Source: Tenacibaculum sp. MAR_2010_89
GTDB lineage: Bacteria; Bacteroidota; Bacteroidia; Flavobacteriales; Flavobacteriaceae
Reading direction: 5' to 3'
Length of the DNA stretch: 64,000 nt
Assembly: GCF_900105985.1 (NCBI RefSeq)
Contig: NZ_FNUB01000005.1
Coordinates: forward strand, 3,286,001 to 3,350,000
The notes under the pieces are model-generated. The model worked only from the letters and a program-made list of their open reading frames with translations, was not told where the DNA came from and did not search any database. Position 1 is the first letter of the stretch, and every line of letters begins with the position of its first letter. Below, piece after piece: positions 1 to 10,116 of this stretch. Made by a program: the position numbers and the translations under genes.

Positions 1-1052
1 AAGTTGAAGAAGGGAAATATATTACTGACAGAATTAATGCATATGGAATAATTGGCTTTGGTGTTAGTACTTTTGATAGACTAAATGGTGCTACAAATAA
101 AAATGGAATTTATAGTTTAGAAATGAAAGTAAACGGGACAACTGTATATTATCATGATGTAGAAACATTTTCTTTTTCAGAAAGTAAATTCATTAATTTA
201 TTAATCGATTATAAACACTACAAAAAATATAAGAAAAGAGTTCAAAAAACACATAAAGTACTTGAAAACAGATTGAGTTTGTATAAAAACTTAGTGAATA
301 ACGGAAAAATTGTTATTGAAAACGGATTAAATTACACTGTTGAAATACTAATTAAAGATTTAAAAAATAATACAACTAGTGTTAAAATACCAGTTAAGGG
401 TGTAAAAAGTAATTTAATTTTTCAGCAAAAAGATACAACTAACTTTAAAATTACTGCTAAAAACTTTAATAAGTTTCAACAAAAAAATAGCATAATTGCT
501 TTTCCTAAAAACACCTTTTATAAAGATTGTTTTATAGATTTTAAAGTTGAAAATGGTATAACTAAAGTTCATACTCCTACAATACCTTTAGATAAACGCT
601 ATACATTGACGTTTAACACAACTCATTTAACAGACTTACAAAAACAACAAGTATATATTGCTAATGTAGATTACCCAAAATATCCAAGATATGTTTCTAC
701 TAAGAAAAAATTTAACAAAGTATATACTTCTACTAAATCATTAGGTAGTTACAAATTACTATTTGACACAAAAAAACCATACATTAAATTATTAAACTTT
801 TACAATAAACAATGGGTTACAAAGCATAAAAAACTCAAAGTTAAAATTATCGATAAAGAATCTGGCATACGAAATTATCATGCTACCATTGATAATCAAT
901 GGGTTTTAATGGAATTTAATCATAAAAAAGGAATATTAACTTATGATTTTAGTGATAAAAAGTTGGTTGGTAGCAAACATCTTTTTAAACTTGTACTTTC
1001 TGATAACGTTGGTAATACCAAAACATTAAAAGCTACGTTTTTTAGAAAGTAA
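1..1052 (+). CDS. M23-family metallopeptidase, C-terminal part (5' end outside window)
   Basis: The frame is open from base 3, so the gene begins before the window and about 350 C-terminal codons are visible; the ATG at 123 is internal. The visible part is beta-rich and matches, from memory of the family, the region after the LytM/M23 zinc-peptidase domain in flavobacterial envelope peptidases. Recognisable blocks are NGATNKNGIYS just before residue M(123), then SFSESKFINLLIDY, and an Ig-like ending DKESGIRNYHATIDNQW. No zinc ligands lie in this part, so catalysis cannot be judged. A TonB-dependent receptor starts 12 bp downstream, suggesting an operon. Role inferred: periplasmic peptidoglycan remodelling. 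Confidence 0.7.
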   Translation, partial: VEEGKYITDRINAYGIIGFGVSTFDRLNGATNKNGIYSLEMKVNGTTVYYHDVETFSFSESKFINLLIDYKHYKKYKKRVQKTHKVLENRLSLYKNLVNNGKIVIENGLNYTVEILIKDLKNNTTSVKIPVKGVKSNLIFQQKDTTNFKITAKNFNKFQQKNSIIAFPKNTFYKDCFIDFKVENGITKVHTPTIPLDKRYTLTFNTTHLTDLQKQQVYIANVDYPKYPRYVSTKKKFNKVYTSTKSLGSYKLLFDTKKPYIKLLNFYNKQWVTKHKKLKVKIIDKESGIRNYHATIDNQWVLMEFNHKKGILTYDFSDKKLVGSKHLFKLVLSDNVGNTKTLKATFFRK

Positions 1053-1064
1053 ACACACATTATT

Positions 1065-3509
1065 TTGAAGAAACTAATCATATTACTTTTATTCCCAACA
1101 CTTATTTTTGCTCAAAAAACAGCATTAGTTAAAGGAAGAATTACCAACAAGTATAACTCGCCAATTGAAGGTGTTGCTATATCTTACTTACAAAAAGGAA
1201 CTACAACTGATCAAAACGGTAACTATCAATTTACTATTCCTATAAGAAAAACAGTAAAAGTTACTTTTAGCCATGTTTCCTTCAAAATAATAACTAAAAA
1301 GTTTACAGCAAGAGGTAAAAGAACTTTTAATTTTTCTCCAACTTTAGAATATATAAATGAAAAGTTAGAAGAAGTTGTTGTTAAAAACAATAAGAAAGAA
1401 GCACAAGGAATTACAAAAATAAATATTAACAAAGTAAAAAACATTGTTGGCGCAAATGCTGGTGTAGAAAATATATTAATGACCTTGCCAGGTGTTAGTA
1501 ATAATAATGAATTAAGTACACAGTATAATGTACGAGGTGGTAATTTTGATGAGAACTTAGTGTACGTAAATGGGATTGAAATATACCGTCCTTTCTTAAT
1601 CCGTTCTGGGCAGCAAGAAGGTCTTAGTTTTATTAATCCACATATGATACAGAACATTAATTTTTCTGCTGGTGGATTTCAAGCTAAATATGGAGATAAA
1701 CTTTCTTCTGTTTTAGATATCACCTATAGGAAACCTAAAGAGTTTGGAGTTCAATTAGACCTTAGTTTGTTAGGAGGGAGTTTTACAGTAGAAGATCTTT
1801 TTTTAAAAGATAAACTTAGTGCTATGGTTGGGGTACGATACCGTGACAATAGTTTATTTGTAAATAGTAAACAAACAGAAGTTAATTTCAGACCAGAATT
1901 TACTGATATCCAATCAGCTTTCTCTTATACAGCTTCTAACGAATTAACACTTAATTTTCTTGGTAATTTTTCTTTAAACAATTATAATTATAAGCCTTTA
2001 ACCCGTAAAACTAGGTTTGGTACAATTGCCAATCCTCTTGAATTAATTGTTTTTTATAGAGGTCAAGAAAAAGATCGTTTTAAAACTCTTTTTGGTGCTT
2101 TTTCAGCAGACTATCAAGTAAATGAAAATCTTAAACTAACAGGTACAATTTCTTCATTTAACACCCAAGAAGAAGAGTATTTTGATATAGCTGCTTCTTA
2201 TAACTTGGGAGAAGTTGATAGTAATGTTGGTTCAGAAAATTTTGGTGAAGTTAAATTTTCTCAAGGGATTGGTTCTCAAATAAATCATGCTCGTAATGAT
2301 TTAGATGCATTAATAAACTCTGCCCAAATAAGAGCTACATTAAAAGATGGAAAAAATGAATGGAAAGCTGGTATCAAATATCAAACTGAAAACATTAAAG
2401 ACAGAATTAATGAATGGGAAGTAATTGATTCTCTAGGTTTCTCTGTGCGACCACCGCATCACTCTACAAACAATCAACCTTATTTACCATATACTGGACC
2501 AATTGAACCTTTTAAAAGAGTAAAAGCTAAAAATAATGTTGATATTAATAGAGCTTCTGGGTTTATTCAATTTAGTAGAAAAACAGAATGGAACAATCAT
2601 AAAGTTTGGATAAATTTAGGAGTAAGATCACATGCTTGGACAGTAAACACAAACAACCAACCTTCTAAAAGCCAAATTACATTTAGTCCTAGAGTTCAAT
2701 TTGCTATTAAACCAGACTGGGAAAAAGACATGCTATTCAGAATTTCTGGAGGATGGTACTCACAACCTCCTTTTTATAAAGAATTACGTGATTATGATGG
2801 AATAGCACACCCAGAAGTAAAAGCACAGAAATCAATTCATTTAGTAGCTGGTAACGATTATAGCTTTACACTTTGGGAACGTCCTTTTAAATTAACTACT
2901 GAATTGTATTATAAAAATTTAACTGATGTAAACTCTTATTCTGTTGACAATGTTCGTATTCGATACAGAGCAGATAATATTACTGAAGCGTATGCTTATG
3001 GATTAGACCTTAGAATAAATGGTGAATTTGTTCCTGGTAATGATAGTTGGATTAGTTTTGGGTATTTAAAAACAGAAGAAAACATTAATAATCAAGGATA
3101 TATTGCTAGGCCAACTGATCAGCGTTTAAAGTTTGGAATGCTTTTTCAAGATTATGTACCTAATTTACCTGATTTAAAAGCTTACTTAAATATCGTATAT
3201 AATACTGGAGTTCCTGGTGGTGCTCCAGCTTATGCTGATGTTTATCAATACCAAAATAGACTAAACGACTACAAGCGTGCTGATTTAGGTGTTTCTTATG
3301 TTGTAGCAGATATTAACAAACAACACTCTAATGGATTTTTACGTCATTTTAAAGAATTAACTATTGGGTTAGAGTTATTTAATGTTTTTGATATTCGTAA
3401 TGCAATTACCAATACTTGGGTACGTGATGCTTATAGTAAACGTCAATACGCTATACCTAACTTTATGACTGGAAGAGTTATGAATTTTAATGTTAAAATG
3501 AAATTTTAA
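1065..3509 (+). CDS. TonB-dependent receptor with carboxypeptidase-like regulatory domain
   Basis: An 814-residue outer-membrane receptor. A signal peptide (MKKLIILLLFPTLIFAQ) is followed by a carboxypeptidase-regulatory-like domain at about 20-100 (VKGRITNKYNSPIEGVAI), a plug domain at about 110-225 (LPGVSNNNELSTQYNVRGG, YVNGIEIYRP) and a beta-barrel ending in the usual C-terminal Phe (NVKMKF). The start is TTG; no ATG lies nearby in frame and the signal peptide begins exactly there. Such receptors take up large ligands with TonB energy; the substrate cannot be read from sequence. It lies 12 bp after the M23 peptidase gene, an arrangement I recognise from other Flavobacteriaceae, and there is no SusD partner. 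Confidence 0.93.
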   Translation: MKKLIILLLFPTLIFAQKTALVKGRITNKYNSPIEGVAISYLQKGTTTDQNGNYQFTIPIRKTVKVTFSHVSFKIITKKFTARGKRTFNFSPTLEYINEKLEEVVVKNNKKEAQGITKININKVKNIVGANAGVENILMTLPGVSNNNELSTQYNVRGGNFDENLVYVNGIEIYRPFLIRSGQQEGLSFINPHMIQNINFSAGGFQAKYGDKLSSVLDITYRKPKEFGVQLDLSLLGGSFTVEDLFLKDKLSAMVGVRYRDNSLFVNSKQTEVNFRPEFTDIQSAFSYTASNELTLNFLGNFSLNNYNYKPLTRKTRFGTIANPLELIVFYRGQEKDRFKTLFGAFSADYQVNENLKLTGTISSFNTQEEEYFDIAASYNLGEVDSNVGSENFGEVKFSQGIGSQINHARNDLDALINSAQIRATLKDGKNEWKAGIKYQTENIKDRINEWEVIDSLGFSVRPPHHSTNNQPYLPYTGPIEPFKRVKAKNNVDINRASGFIQFSRKTEWNNHKVWINLGVRSHAWTVNTNNQPSKSQITFSPRVQFAIKPDWEKDMLFRISGGWYSQPPFYKELRDYDGIAHPEVKAQKSIHLVAGNDYSFTLWERPFKLTTELYYKNLTDVNSYSVDNVRIRYRADNITEAYAYGLDLRINGEFVPGNDSWISFGYLKTEENINNQGYIARPTDQRLKFGMLFQDYVPNLPDLKAYLNIVYNTGVPGGAPAYADVYQYQNRLNDYKRADLGVSYVVADINKQHSNGFLRHFKELTIGLELFNVFDIRNAITNTWVRDAYSKRQYAIPNFMTGRVMNFNVKMKF

Positions 3510-3544
3510 TACTACTTAATAAGCTTTGTAAACACATTATATTG

Positions 3545-4390
3545 TTAAAACCTCCAACAAGCTATTCGGGTAACTTTATTTCCTTGATTCATCGAAATAA
3601 CTTTAAATTCTGTTACCCCCAATTTTTTAGAGGAATTTTCTAAACTTTTAATATTTTCTTTTTTAGATACTAAACTTGTAAACCATTTACTAGCTTTAGG
3701 GTATAATGAACTTTCATATAGGTAAGTATGTAAAAAAGCTTTTTCTCCACCAACATACCATAATTCGTTAGAATTCCCTGCAAAATTACGCACTGCATTA
3801 TTTCCTAAGTTCCTAGATTTTCTCCTATTTGCACCCCTAGCCTCCTCTTCTGATTTATAAAATGGAGGATTACACATCATTGCTGTAAACGAATCATTGG
3901 GTTGTAATAAACCTTTTAAAATATTTGTCTCATCTTTTTGAAAACGCAATTCAATACTATTTCCCAAATTATTATTGTCAATGTTTTTTTGGGCTATCTT
4001 TAGTGAATCAGCATCTATATCGGTACCTATAAAATTCCAGTTATAAACTGCATTTCCTAATAAAGGGTAAATACAACTGGCCCCAGTTCCTATATCCAAT
4101 ACTTTAACATTCTTTTCATTTCCTAATAAATCAGCGAGATAATGAATATAATCTACCCTACCAGGAACTGGCGGACATAGATTAGTATCAGGAAACTCCC
4201 AATACTTAATATTATAATACGCCAATAATAAAGCTTTATTAAACTCTTTAACTGCTACTGGATCGGAAAACTCAATAGTTTCTTTACCAAATTTCTCTAC
4301 AACAAACTTTCCTATTTTAGGATATTTCTCTTTAAGAACAGTAAAATTATAATCGCTATTATGTAAATTATTAGGATGTAGTGATTTCAT
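3545..4390 (-). CDS. rlmF: 23S rRNA (adenine(1618)-N(6))-methyltransferase RlmF
   Basis: A 281-residue SAM-dependent rRNA methyltransferase that would modify A1618 (E. coli numbering) of 23S rRNA in the cytoplasm. It starts with MKSLHPNNLHNSDYNF, typical of the family. The SAM-binding motif VLDIGTGASCIYP is at about 98-109, and the catalytic NPPF motif of N6-adenine methyltransferases is at 174-177, followed by the family's Arg/Lys-rich stretch (RGANRRKSRNLG). Length fits a full RlmF. The gene is monocistronic or weakly linked to bshC, with a 137-bp gap to it. Confidence 0.93.
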   Translation of the reverse strand: MKSLHPNNLHNSDYNFTVLKEKYPKIGKFVVEKFGKETIEFSDPVAVKEFNKALLLAYYNIKYWEFPDTNLCPPVPGRVDYIHYLADLLGNEKNVKVLDIGTGASCIYPLLGNAVYNWNFIGTDIDADSLKIAQKNIDNNNLGNSIELRFQKDETNILKGLLQPNDSFTAMMCNPPFYKSEEEARGANRRKSRNLGNNAVRNFAGNSNELWYVGGEKAFLHTYLYESSLYPKASKWFTSLVSKKENIKSLENSSKKLGVTEFKVISMNQGNKVTRIACWRF

Positions 4391-4527
4391 ATCTATTTAA
4401 CAAAAGTTCTGCAAAAGTAAGGATTAAGACTTATCAGCTACTTAAATATCACTATAATAAATTTTAATAATCAAATCTACTATTGGTCATCACATTCTCT
4501 TTACAAACTCAAATAAGAAACTTCACA

Positions 4528-6120
4528 TTAAATAGTCATCACAGTAAACTGTAAATCTAGAGGATGTAAGTTTTCTTTTAAATATTTAATAAAGCTATTT
4601 CCATACTCTAAATAATATTCTGAGAAATTACGTTGGCGTTCTTCTAAACTTAAATTTGGCAATATTTCACTTTGTAATTCAGTTATTCTTTGTACTAAAT
4701 CATATTGTTTTCGTTTTTCAGCACGTAACAAACGTTTTTCTAAGTTAACGAGCCCTTTTAGCTGTTTTTTTTCTTGAGCATTTACAGCTCCAACAAAAGA
4801 AACATCCGTGCTTTTTGCAATGTCTCTTAAATCATTAAATTGTTTTTCTAAGAACTCTTTCTGTTTATCAAAATCAAATGACACATCAGATTTTTCAGTT
4901 ACCTTTTTCTTTAATAACTCATTTTGTTTAACAAATAATTCCTCAATAGTGACATTTAATTTCTCTAATTTGTTAGCTTGTTTTTTTGATAAAACTTGCA
5001 CTGAATTACGCAATAATAATATTGGAAAAGGCACTTCAACTTCTTCAAAATATTGTTTAAGTTGAAACCAATATGCTAACTCTCCCCCACCACCAATATA
5101 ACAAAGATTAGGTAAAATTACCTCTTGGTATAGTGGACGCATAATTACGTTAGGAGAAAAACATTCTGGACATTCTTTTAAATGTAATTCTAAACTATCT
5201 AAATCCCATGATATATCGGTATTATTTACAGTGTATACTCCATTTTTAAATATAATTCGCTCTCGAACACCTTCAGTCAAATAAAATAAATTAATCTCTC
5301 TAGGGTTTACCTGTACCTTGTAATTCTTACCTAATTCTTTTATGGTTTCATTAACTTTCCTAAAAGACACTTGTTCTTTTAGCTCCTTAGTTATATAAGG
5401 TATAAACTCTCGCTTTAACTCTCGTTCATCGGCATCTAAAATTACCAACCCGTACTCCCCAAACAACTCATTCGCTATATATCGAGTAGCATCTGCTAAA
5501 TTTAAATGATTAACGTATGCTTCTTCAAAAAGCTCCTTTAAATACTGAGCTTTTTTAGAGTTCCCTAAATGATTAGAAAACACATTCAATACTTCATCAA
5601 GTCCTTCAGTTGAAAAACGACCTACCCCACCAGTTTGATCACTATTCCATCGCACTTTTTTCCCTTTAAAATTAAAATAGTTAATCTCTTCGAAATCATG
5701 ATCTTCTGTTGCCATCCAATAAACAGGCACAAAATTATTTTCAGGAAACTTCGAAGTTAATTCTTCACATAAATTAATCGTAGATATTATTTTGTACAAA
5801 AAATATAACGGTCCAGTAAATAAATTTAATTGATGACCAGTAGTGATAGTAAAAGTATTTCCTAATTGTAATTTATCAATATTGTGTAGGGTTAATTCAG
5901 ATGTTTTAACTTTTTTGTATTGTTGTTTTAAAACATTCACTAAAACTTTTCTTGTTTTTTCTTTAATTGAATCTTTTTTAACATCTAATTGTTTTTCCAA
6001 TCCTTTAACAGAAGGAAAGTTACCATAAAATGGTTTTGTTTGTTTATCTTCCTCTAAGTAATCAATCATTGTTTTAGAGAAAAAACCTGTATTTTTAAAT
6101 GGTATTTGTGTCGTTTTCAT
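4528..6120 (-). CDS. bshC: Bacillithiol biosynthesis cysteine-adding enzyme BshC
   Basis: A 530-residue putative cysteine ligase for the last step of bacillithiol synthesis (Cys added to GlcN-malate). Family signatures are TTGHQLNLFTGPLYFLYK at about 94-111, the nucleotidyltransferase-like YWMATEDHDFEEINYF, and LLRNSVQVL ahead of a long C-terminal coiled-coil arm (about 375-490). Full length for the family. Its ATG directly follows the stop codon of the upstream methyltransferase gene, so the two are certainly co-transcribed. Bacillithiol is the usual low-molecular-weight thiol in many Flavobacteriaceae; bshA and bshB are not in this window. Confidence 0.95.
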   Translation of the reverse strand: MKTTQIPFKNTGFFSKTMIDYLEEDKQTKPFYGNFPSVKGLEKQLDVKKDSIKEKTRKVLVNVLKQQYKKVKTSELTLHNIDKLQLGNTFTITTGHQLNLFTGPLYFLYKIISTINLCEELTSKFPENNFVPVYWMATEDHDFEEINYFNFKGKKVRWNSDQTGGVGRFSTEGLDEVLNVFSNHLGNSKKAQYLKELFEEAYVNHLNLADATRYIANELFGEYGLVILDADERELKREFIPYITKELKEQVSFRKVNETIKELGKNYKVQVNPREINLFYLTEGVRERIIFKNGVYTVNNTDISWDLDSLELHLKECPECFSPNVIMRPLYQEVILPNLCYIGGGGELAYWFQLKQYFEEVEVPFPILLLRNSVQVLSKKQANKLEKLNVTIEELFVKQNELLKKKVTEKSDVSFDFDKQKEFLEKQFNDLRDIAKSTDVSFVGAVNAQEKKQLKGLVNLEKRLLRAEKRKQYDLVQRITELQSEILPNLSLEERQRNFSEYYLEYGNSFIKYLKENLHPLDLQFTVMTI

Positions 6121-6786
6121 TTACTTATTTATTCTTTGAAACAATGTATAAACATAAGGTCTTTCACCACCATTAGGGTTTATAAAAGTGTGTTTAAAAC
6201 TTTCTATTAACTTGAAATCTTTTCCTAATTTTTCTTGCAACATTTTCTCATCGTATAATTGCAAAGGCAATCCACAACATTTTTTAGCTCCATCCAATGA
6301 AAAAACAGCTATAATTACAAAACCATTTTGTTTTACAACTTGCTTTAGCAAATTAAAATAAGTTGTTTGTTCATCTTCCTTTAAAAAAAAGTGTAAAACA
6401 GCTCTATCATTCCAAACTTCAATATCTGTTAGCTTATTTAATGTAGTTGCATTCAACAAATCATCTGCAATAAACATAACTTCCTCCGCTTTACCATTTA
6501 ATCTGCTTTTAACTTTAGTTAGTGCCTCATCAGAAAAATCATTAGCTATTAAATTTGTGAATCCTTCTTCTAATAATTCATCAATAATAACAGAAGTGCC
6601 TACTCCAACATTTAATATAGATGCTCCTTTGGAAACCCCTGTTTTGTTAATTAAATCGATAGTTTTTTGAGCACTCCTTTCATACCAACCAAGTTCATCA
6701 GTTCCTTTATTTATGTATGCAGAGTTCCAATGTTTTTTTAAGTTTATAGGTTCTGAAATCTTACAATCACTTTCTTTTGTAGTCAT
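6121..6786 (-). CDS. class I SAM-dependent methyltransferase
   Basis: A 221-residue methyltransferase of the Methyltransf_25/11 type. The SAM motif I region reads ASILNVGVGTSVIIDEL at about 55-71, with an acidic motif II (IANDFSDEAL) and a motif IV-like WNDRAVLHFF. The C-terminal part has a Cys pair (KKCCGLPLQLYD) and ends HTFINPNGGERPYVYTLF. The substrate is unknown. The gene abuts bshC (0 bp between stop and start), so a role linked to thiol chemistry, for example methylating a toxic thiol or metalloid, is possible but only inferred. Confidence 0.85.
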   Translation of the reverse strand: MTTKESDCKISEPINLKKHWNSAYINKGTDELGWYERSAQKTIDLINKTGVSKGASILNVGVGTSVIIDELLEEGFTNLIANDFSDEALTKVKSRLNGKAEEVMFIADDLLNATTLNKLTDIEVWNDRAVLHFFLKEDEQTTYFNLLKQVVKQNGFVIIAVFSLDGAKKCCGLPLQLYDEKMLQEKLGKDFKLIESFKHTFINPNGGERPYVYTLFQRINK

Positions 6787-6908
6787 ACTTCAAAAATAGT
6801 AAAATTTAATCTTTGGTCGAAAATCATTAGCTCTTCTAACATATTTTTAACTTGTTTGTTTTTGTAAGAAGGATTTTAGTTATTTTTACAATTGGTTTTT
6901 AGAAAAAT

Positions 6909-8858
6909 ATGCAATTTAAACATCCTGAGATTCTATACTTTTTAGCACTTTTAATTATTCCAATTTTAGTGCATCTATTTCAATTACAAAAATTTGTAAA
7001 GGTTCCTTTTACTAATGTAGCCTTTTTACAAAAACTAGTTTTACAAACACGTAAAAGTTCACGCATTAAGAAATGGCTAATTTTAGCTACACGACTTTTA
7101 TTATTATGTTGTATAATTTTAGCTTTTTCTCAACCATATTTTAGTAATAAAAAAGCTGATAAGCAAGAACACTTCTTTTTATATTTAGATAACTCACTTA
7201 GCACAAACACTGAAGGAAATAAGGGAGATTTATTAAAAGTTGCAATACAAGAGTTAATAGAAAATTTATCTGAGAAAGCAACATACTCATTACAAACTAA
7301 CAATAACTTTCATCAAAATAAAACTGCTTCTGAACTAAAAGACATTTTATTAAAAATTGAAAACACATCTGAAGAGAAAACTTTAAAAGATGTTTTTTTG
7401 AAAATTTCTACTGAAAAAACAACACATAATTCGATTAACAAAAGTATTATAATTTCAGATTTTCAAAACTCATCAGAAGATGTTTTTAAGAATTTTAATG
7501 AAAGCACTTCTTATGTACAATTAACTCCTCAATTAAAGGAAAATCTTTCTATTGATAGTATATCTGTAAACGATACTAACTCTTCTAATTTTGAAATCAA
7601 TATTTTAATACGTAACCAAGGAATCGCTAAAAACAATATTCCTATTGCTATATACAAAAATAAAAAACTTATTAATAAGCAAACTTTTAATATTAAAGAA
7701 GATAGTATCCAAAAAGTAGTTTTTTCTATTCAAAAAACACCTGAGTTTTTAGGTAAGGTCCTATTAAATTTTAAAGATGCTTTTTCTTTTGATAATTCTT
7801 ATTATTTTTCATTAGTTACCAACGAAAAAATTAACGTTCTATCTATTGGAGAACAAACATCTTTTCTAAATAAAATTTATACAAAAGATGAATTTAACTT
7901 TCTACAATCATCTATTAAGAATATAAACTATAATGCAATTCCAAAACAACAACTCATCATTTTAAATGAAATTGAAAATTTACCTGAAACTCTAATTACT
8001 AGCTTACTTGATTATTTAAACAAAGGAGGTGATTTAACTATAATTCCAAGTAAAAACATTTCTATTACATCTTATAATAAATTATTTAAAAAGTTAGGTA
8101 TTGGTCGTATTCTAGAGAAAAATACCGATAGCTTAAAAATAACAAGTGTAAATTTTAAACATCCTATTTTTAAAAATGTTTTTGAAAAAAAAGTTAGTAA
8201 TTTTCAATACCCTAATACTGTTAGTTCATATTCTTCTTTACTAAAAAACTCTAGTAACATATTATTTTTTGAAAATAATACTCCTTTTGTATCTCAAGTA
8301 AATTTACCAAAAGCTAGTGTTTTTTGGATAGCTGCACCTTTACTAAGAAGCAATAGTAATTTTACAAACTCACCTTTAATTGTCCCACTTTTTTATAATA
8401 TGGGAAAACAAAGTTTACAGCTATCTAAATTGTATTATATAGTTAATAAAAAAAATAACATTGATATTAATAAACAATTAGGAAAAGAGGTTGTGTTAGC
8501 TATTAATAATGAAAATAATTCATTTATTCCTTTACAACAAGTATATCAAAACAAAATTCGAATTACAACTAATAATCAACCTTTAAAAGCTGGTTTCAAC
8601 TATATTTCCCAACAAAAGGACACCCTAAAAAGTATAGCTTTCAATTACAATAAAAAAGAAAGTTTACTAAATTATTTAACGCTAAAAAGTATAGTTGATT
8701 TACAAAATAATAATAGTATTATATCAACATCTGTTAAAGATACCCTACGTAGTATTCATAAAAAAAATGAAGTTCAATGGCTTTGGAAATGGTTTTTAAT
8801 ACTTTCCATTGTATCTTTGCTTCTTGAAATTTTGATATTAAAATTCTTCAAACCATGA
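6909..8858 (+). CDS. BatA domain-containing membrane protein (N-terminal double-transmembrane domain)
   Basis: A 649-residue membrane protein. The N-terminal 77 residues are the BatA/TIGR02226 module: MQFKHPEILYFLALLIIPILVHLFQLQKF, the conserved VPFTNVAFLQ, and a second helix KKWLILATRLLLLCCIILAFSQP. The long middle part is exported and vWA-like but poorly conserved (YLDNSLSTN, IISDFQ). A last helix (about 628-645, WLWKWFLILSIVSLLLEIL) anchors the C terminus. Bacteroidota commonly carry one such protein next to the dihydroorotase-like gene, as here, where the ATG of the next gene overlaps the stop by 4 bp. Function unknown; envelope assembly has been proposed for Bat proteins. Confidence 0.9.
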   Translation: MQFKHPEILYFLALLIIPILVHLFQLQKFVKVPFTNVAFLQKLVLQTRKSSRIKKWLILATRLLLLCCIILAFSQPYFSNKKADKQEHFFLYLDNSLSTNTEGNKGDLLKVAIQELIENLSEKATYSLQTNNNFHQNKTASELKDILLKIENTSEEKTLKDVFLKISTEKTTHNSINKSIIISDFQNSSEDVFKNFNESTSYVQLTPQLKENLSIDSISVNDTNSSNFEINILIRNQGIAKNNIPIAIYKNKKLINKQTFNIKEDSIQKVVFSIQKTPEFLGKVLLNFKDAFSFDNSYYFSLVTNEKINVLSIGEQTSFLNKIYTKDEFNFLQSSIKNINYNAIPKQQLIILNEIENLPETLITSLLDYLNKGGDLTIIPSKNISITSYNKLFKKLGIGRILEKNTDSLKITSVNFKHPIFKNVFEKKVSNFQYPNTVSSYSSLLKNSSNILFFENNTPFVSQVNLPKASVFWIAAPLLRSNSNFTNSPLIVPLFYNMGKQSLQLSKLYYIVNKKNNIDINKQLGKEVVLAINNENNSFIPLQQVYQNKIRITTNNQPLKAGFNYISQQKDTLKSIAFNYNKKESLLNYLTLKSIVDLQNNNSIISTSVKDTLRSIHKKNEVQWLWKWFLILSIVSLLLEILILKFFKP

Positions 8859-10114
8859 CAACGCTGCTAAAATCGGCTACAATTATAGACACTTCAAGTC
8901 CGTTTAACAATCAAGTAAAAGATATTTTAATTACTAACGGAACAATTACTAAAATTGATAACAACATACCTAATCAAAAAGAATACAAAACCGTTAAACT
9001 AGATAACTTGCATGTTTCTACTGGGTGGTTTGATACAAGTGTTTCCTTGGGAGAACCAGGATATGAAGAGAGAGAAACCATTAAACATGGTTTAGAAGTA
9101 GCTGCAAAAAGTGGTTTTACTGAAATAGCCGTAAACCCAAATACCAACCCTGTTACTGAAAATAAAGCTTCAGTTGAATTTTTAATAAATAAGGCTACTA
9201 ATTTTGCCACAAACCTATACCCTATTGGAACTTTAACACAACAAAGCAAGGGTATTGAAATGGCTGAACTATATGACATGCAACAATCGGGAGCTGTTGC
9301 ATTTGGAGACTATAATAAGCCTATTAATAATGATAACTTATTAAAAATAGCATTATTGTATGCTCAAAATTTTAATGGTTTAGTTTTAAGTTTCCCAAAA
9401 AACAAAGCTATTGCTGGAGATGGTGTTGCCAATGAAGGTGTAAATAGCACCACCTTAGGTTTAAAAGGTATCCCTAGCCTTGCAGAAGAAATGCAAGTAG
9501 CTCGTGATTTATTTTTATTAGAGTACACTGGAGGTAAATTACACATCCCAACAATTACAACAGAGAAATCTGTAAAGCTAATCAAAGAGGCTAAAAAGAA
9601 AGGATTAGATGTAAGTTGTAGTGTTGCTGTTCATAATTTACTTTTAACTGATGATGAACTACATGGTTTTGATGGAAATAAAAAAGTGAATCCACCTCTT
9701 AGAACCAAAAAAGATGTGAAAGCTTTAGTAAAAGGAGTAAGAGATGGAATTATTGATATAATTACCACTGATCACAACCCTATAGATATAGAGCATAAAA
9801 AAGTAGAATTCTCTATTGCAAAGGATGGTACTATAGGTTTAGAGAGTGCTTTTGGAGCTCTAAACACAATTTTAGATTTAGAAACAATTACCAATTGCTT
9901 ATCTAAAAACCCTAAAGAACGTTTTCAAATTAAATTGAATACCATTAAAGAAAACGAAAGAGCCAATTTATCTTTATTTACTCCAAATGGAGAATATACT
10001 TTTACAAAAAATAACATACTTTCTACTTCTAAGAATAGTGTTTTTTTGAATAAAAAATTAAGAGGTAAAATTTACGGTATTTTTAATAATAAGCAATTAA
10101 TATTAAATTCATAA
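8855..10114 (+). CDS. dihydroorotase-like amidohydrolase (type I fold) lacking the metal-binding HxH
   Basis: A 419-residue amidohydrolase of the dihydroorotase class. The overall signature is kept (GEPGYEERETI, NPNTNPVTENK, GLKGIPSLAEE, VTCSV-like VSCSVAVHN, TDHNPIDIE, GTIGLESAFGAL). However, where active type I enzymes have D-x-H-x-H before the (R/G)-E-P-G motif, this protein has FDTSVSLGEPG, and the later ligand motif HISHxST reads HIPTITT. It is therefore probably not a zinc dihydroorotase. It overlaps the BatA gene by 4 bp and is followed by three more tightly spaced genes. It could be a structural partner of carbamoyl- or aspartate transcarbamoylase, or another hydrolase. Confidence 0.85.
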   Translation: MTTLLKSATIIDTSSPFNNQVKDILITNGTITKIDNNIPNQKEYKTVKLDNLHVSTGWFDTSVSLGEPGYEERETIKHGLEVAAKSGFTEIAVNPNTNPVTENKASVEFLINKATNFATNLYPIGTLTQQSKGIEMAELYDMQQSGAVAFGDYNKPINNDNLLKIALLYAQNFNGLVLSFPKNKAIAGDGVANEGVNSTTLGLKGIPSLAEEMQVARDLFLLEYTGGKLHIPTITTEKSVKLIKEAKKKGLDVSCSVAVHNLLLTDDELHGFDGNKKVNPPLRTKKDVKALVKGVRDGIIDIITTDHNPIDIEHKKVEFSIAKDGTIGLESAFGALNTILDLETITNCLSKNPKERFQIKLNTIKENERANLSLFTPNGEYTFTKNNILSTSKNSVFLNKKLRGKIYGIFNNKQLILNS

Positions 10115-10116
10115 AA

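Noticed and set aside
1226..1657. 143-codon minus-strand ORF inside the first TonB receptor gene
   Set aside because: It is antisense to a well-supported receptor; its hydrophobic, Pro/Phe-rich composition is what the reverse strand of such a gene gives.
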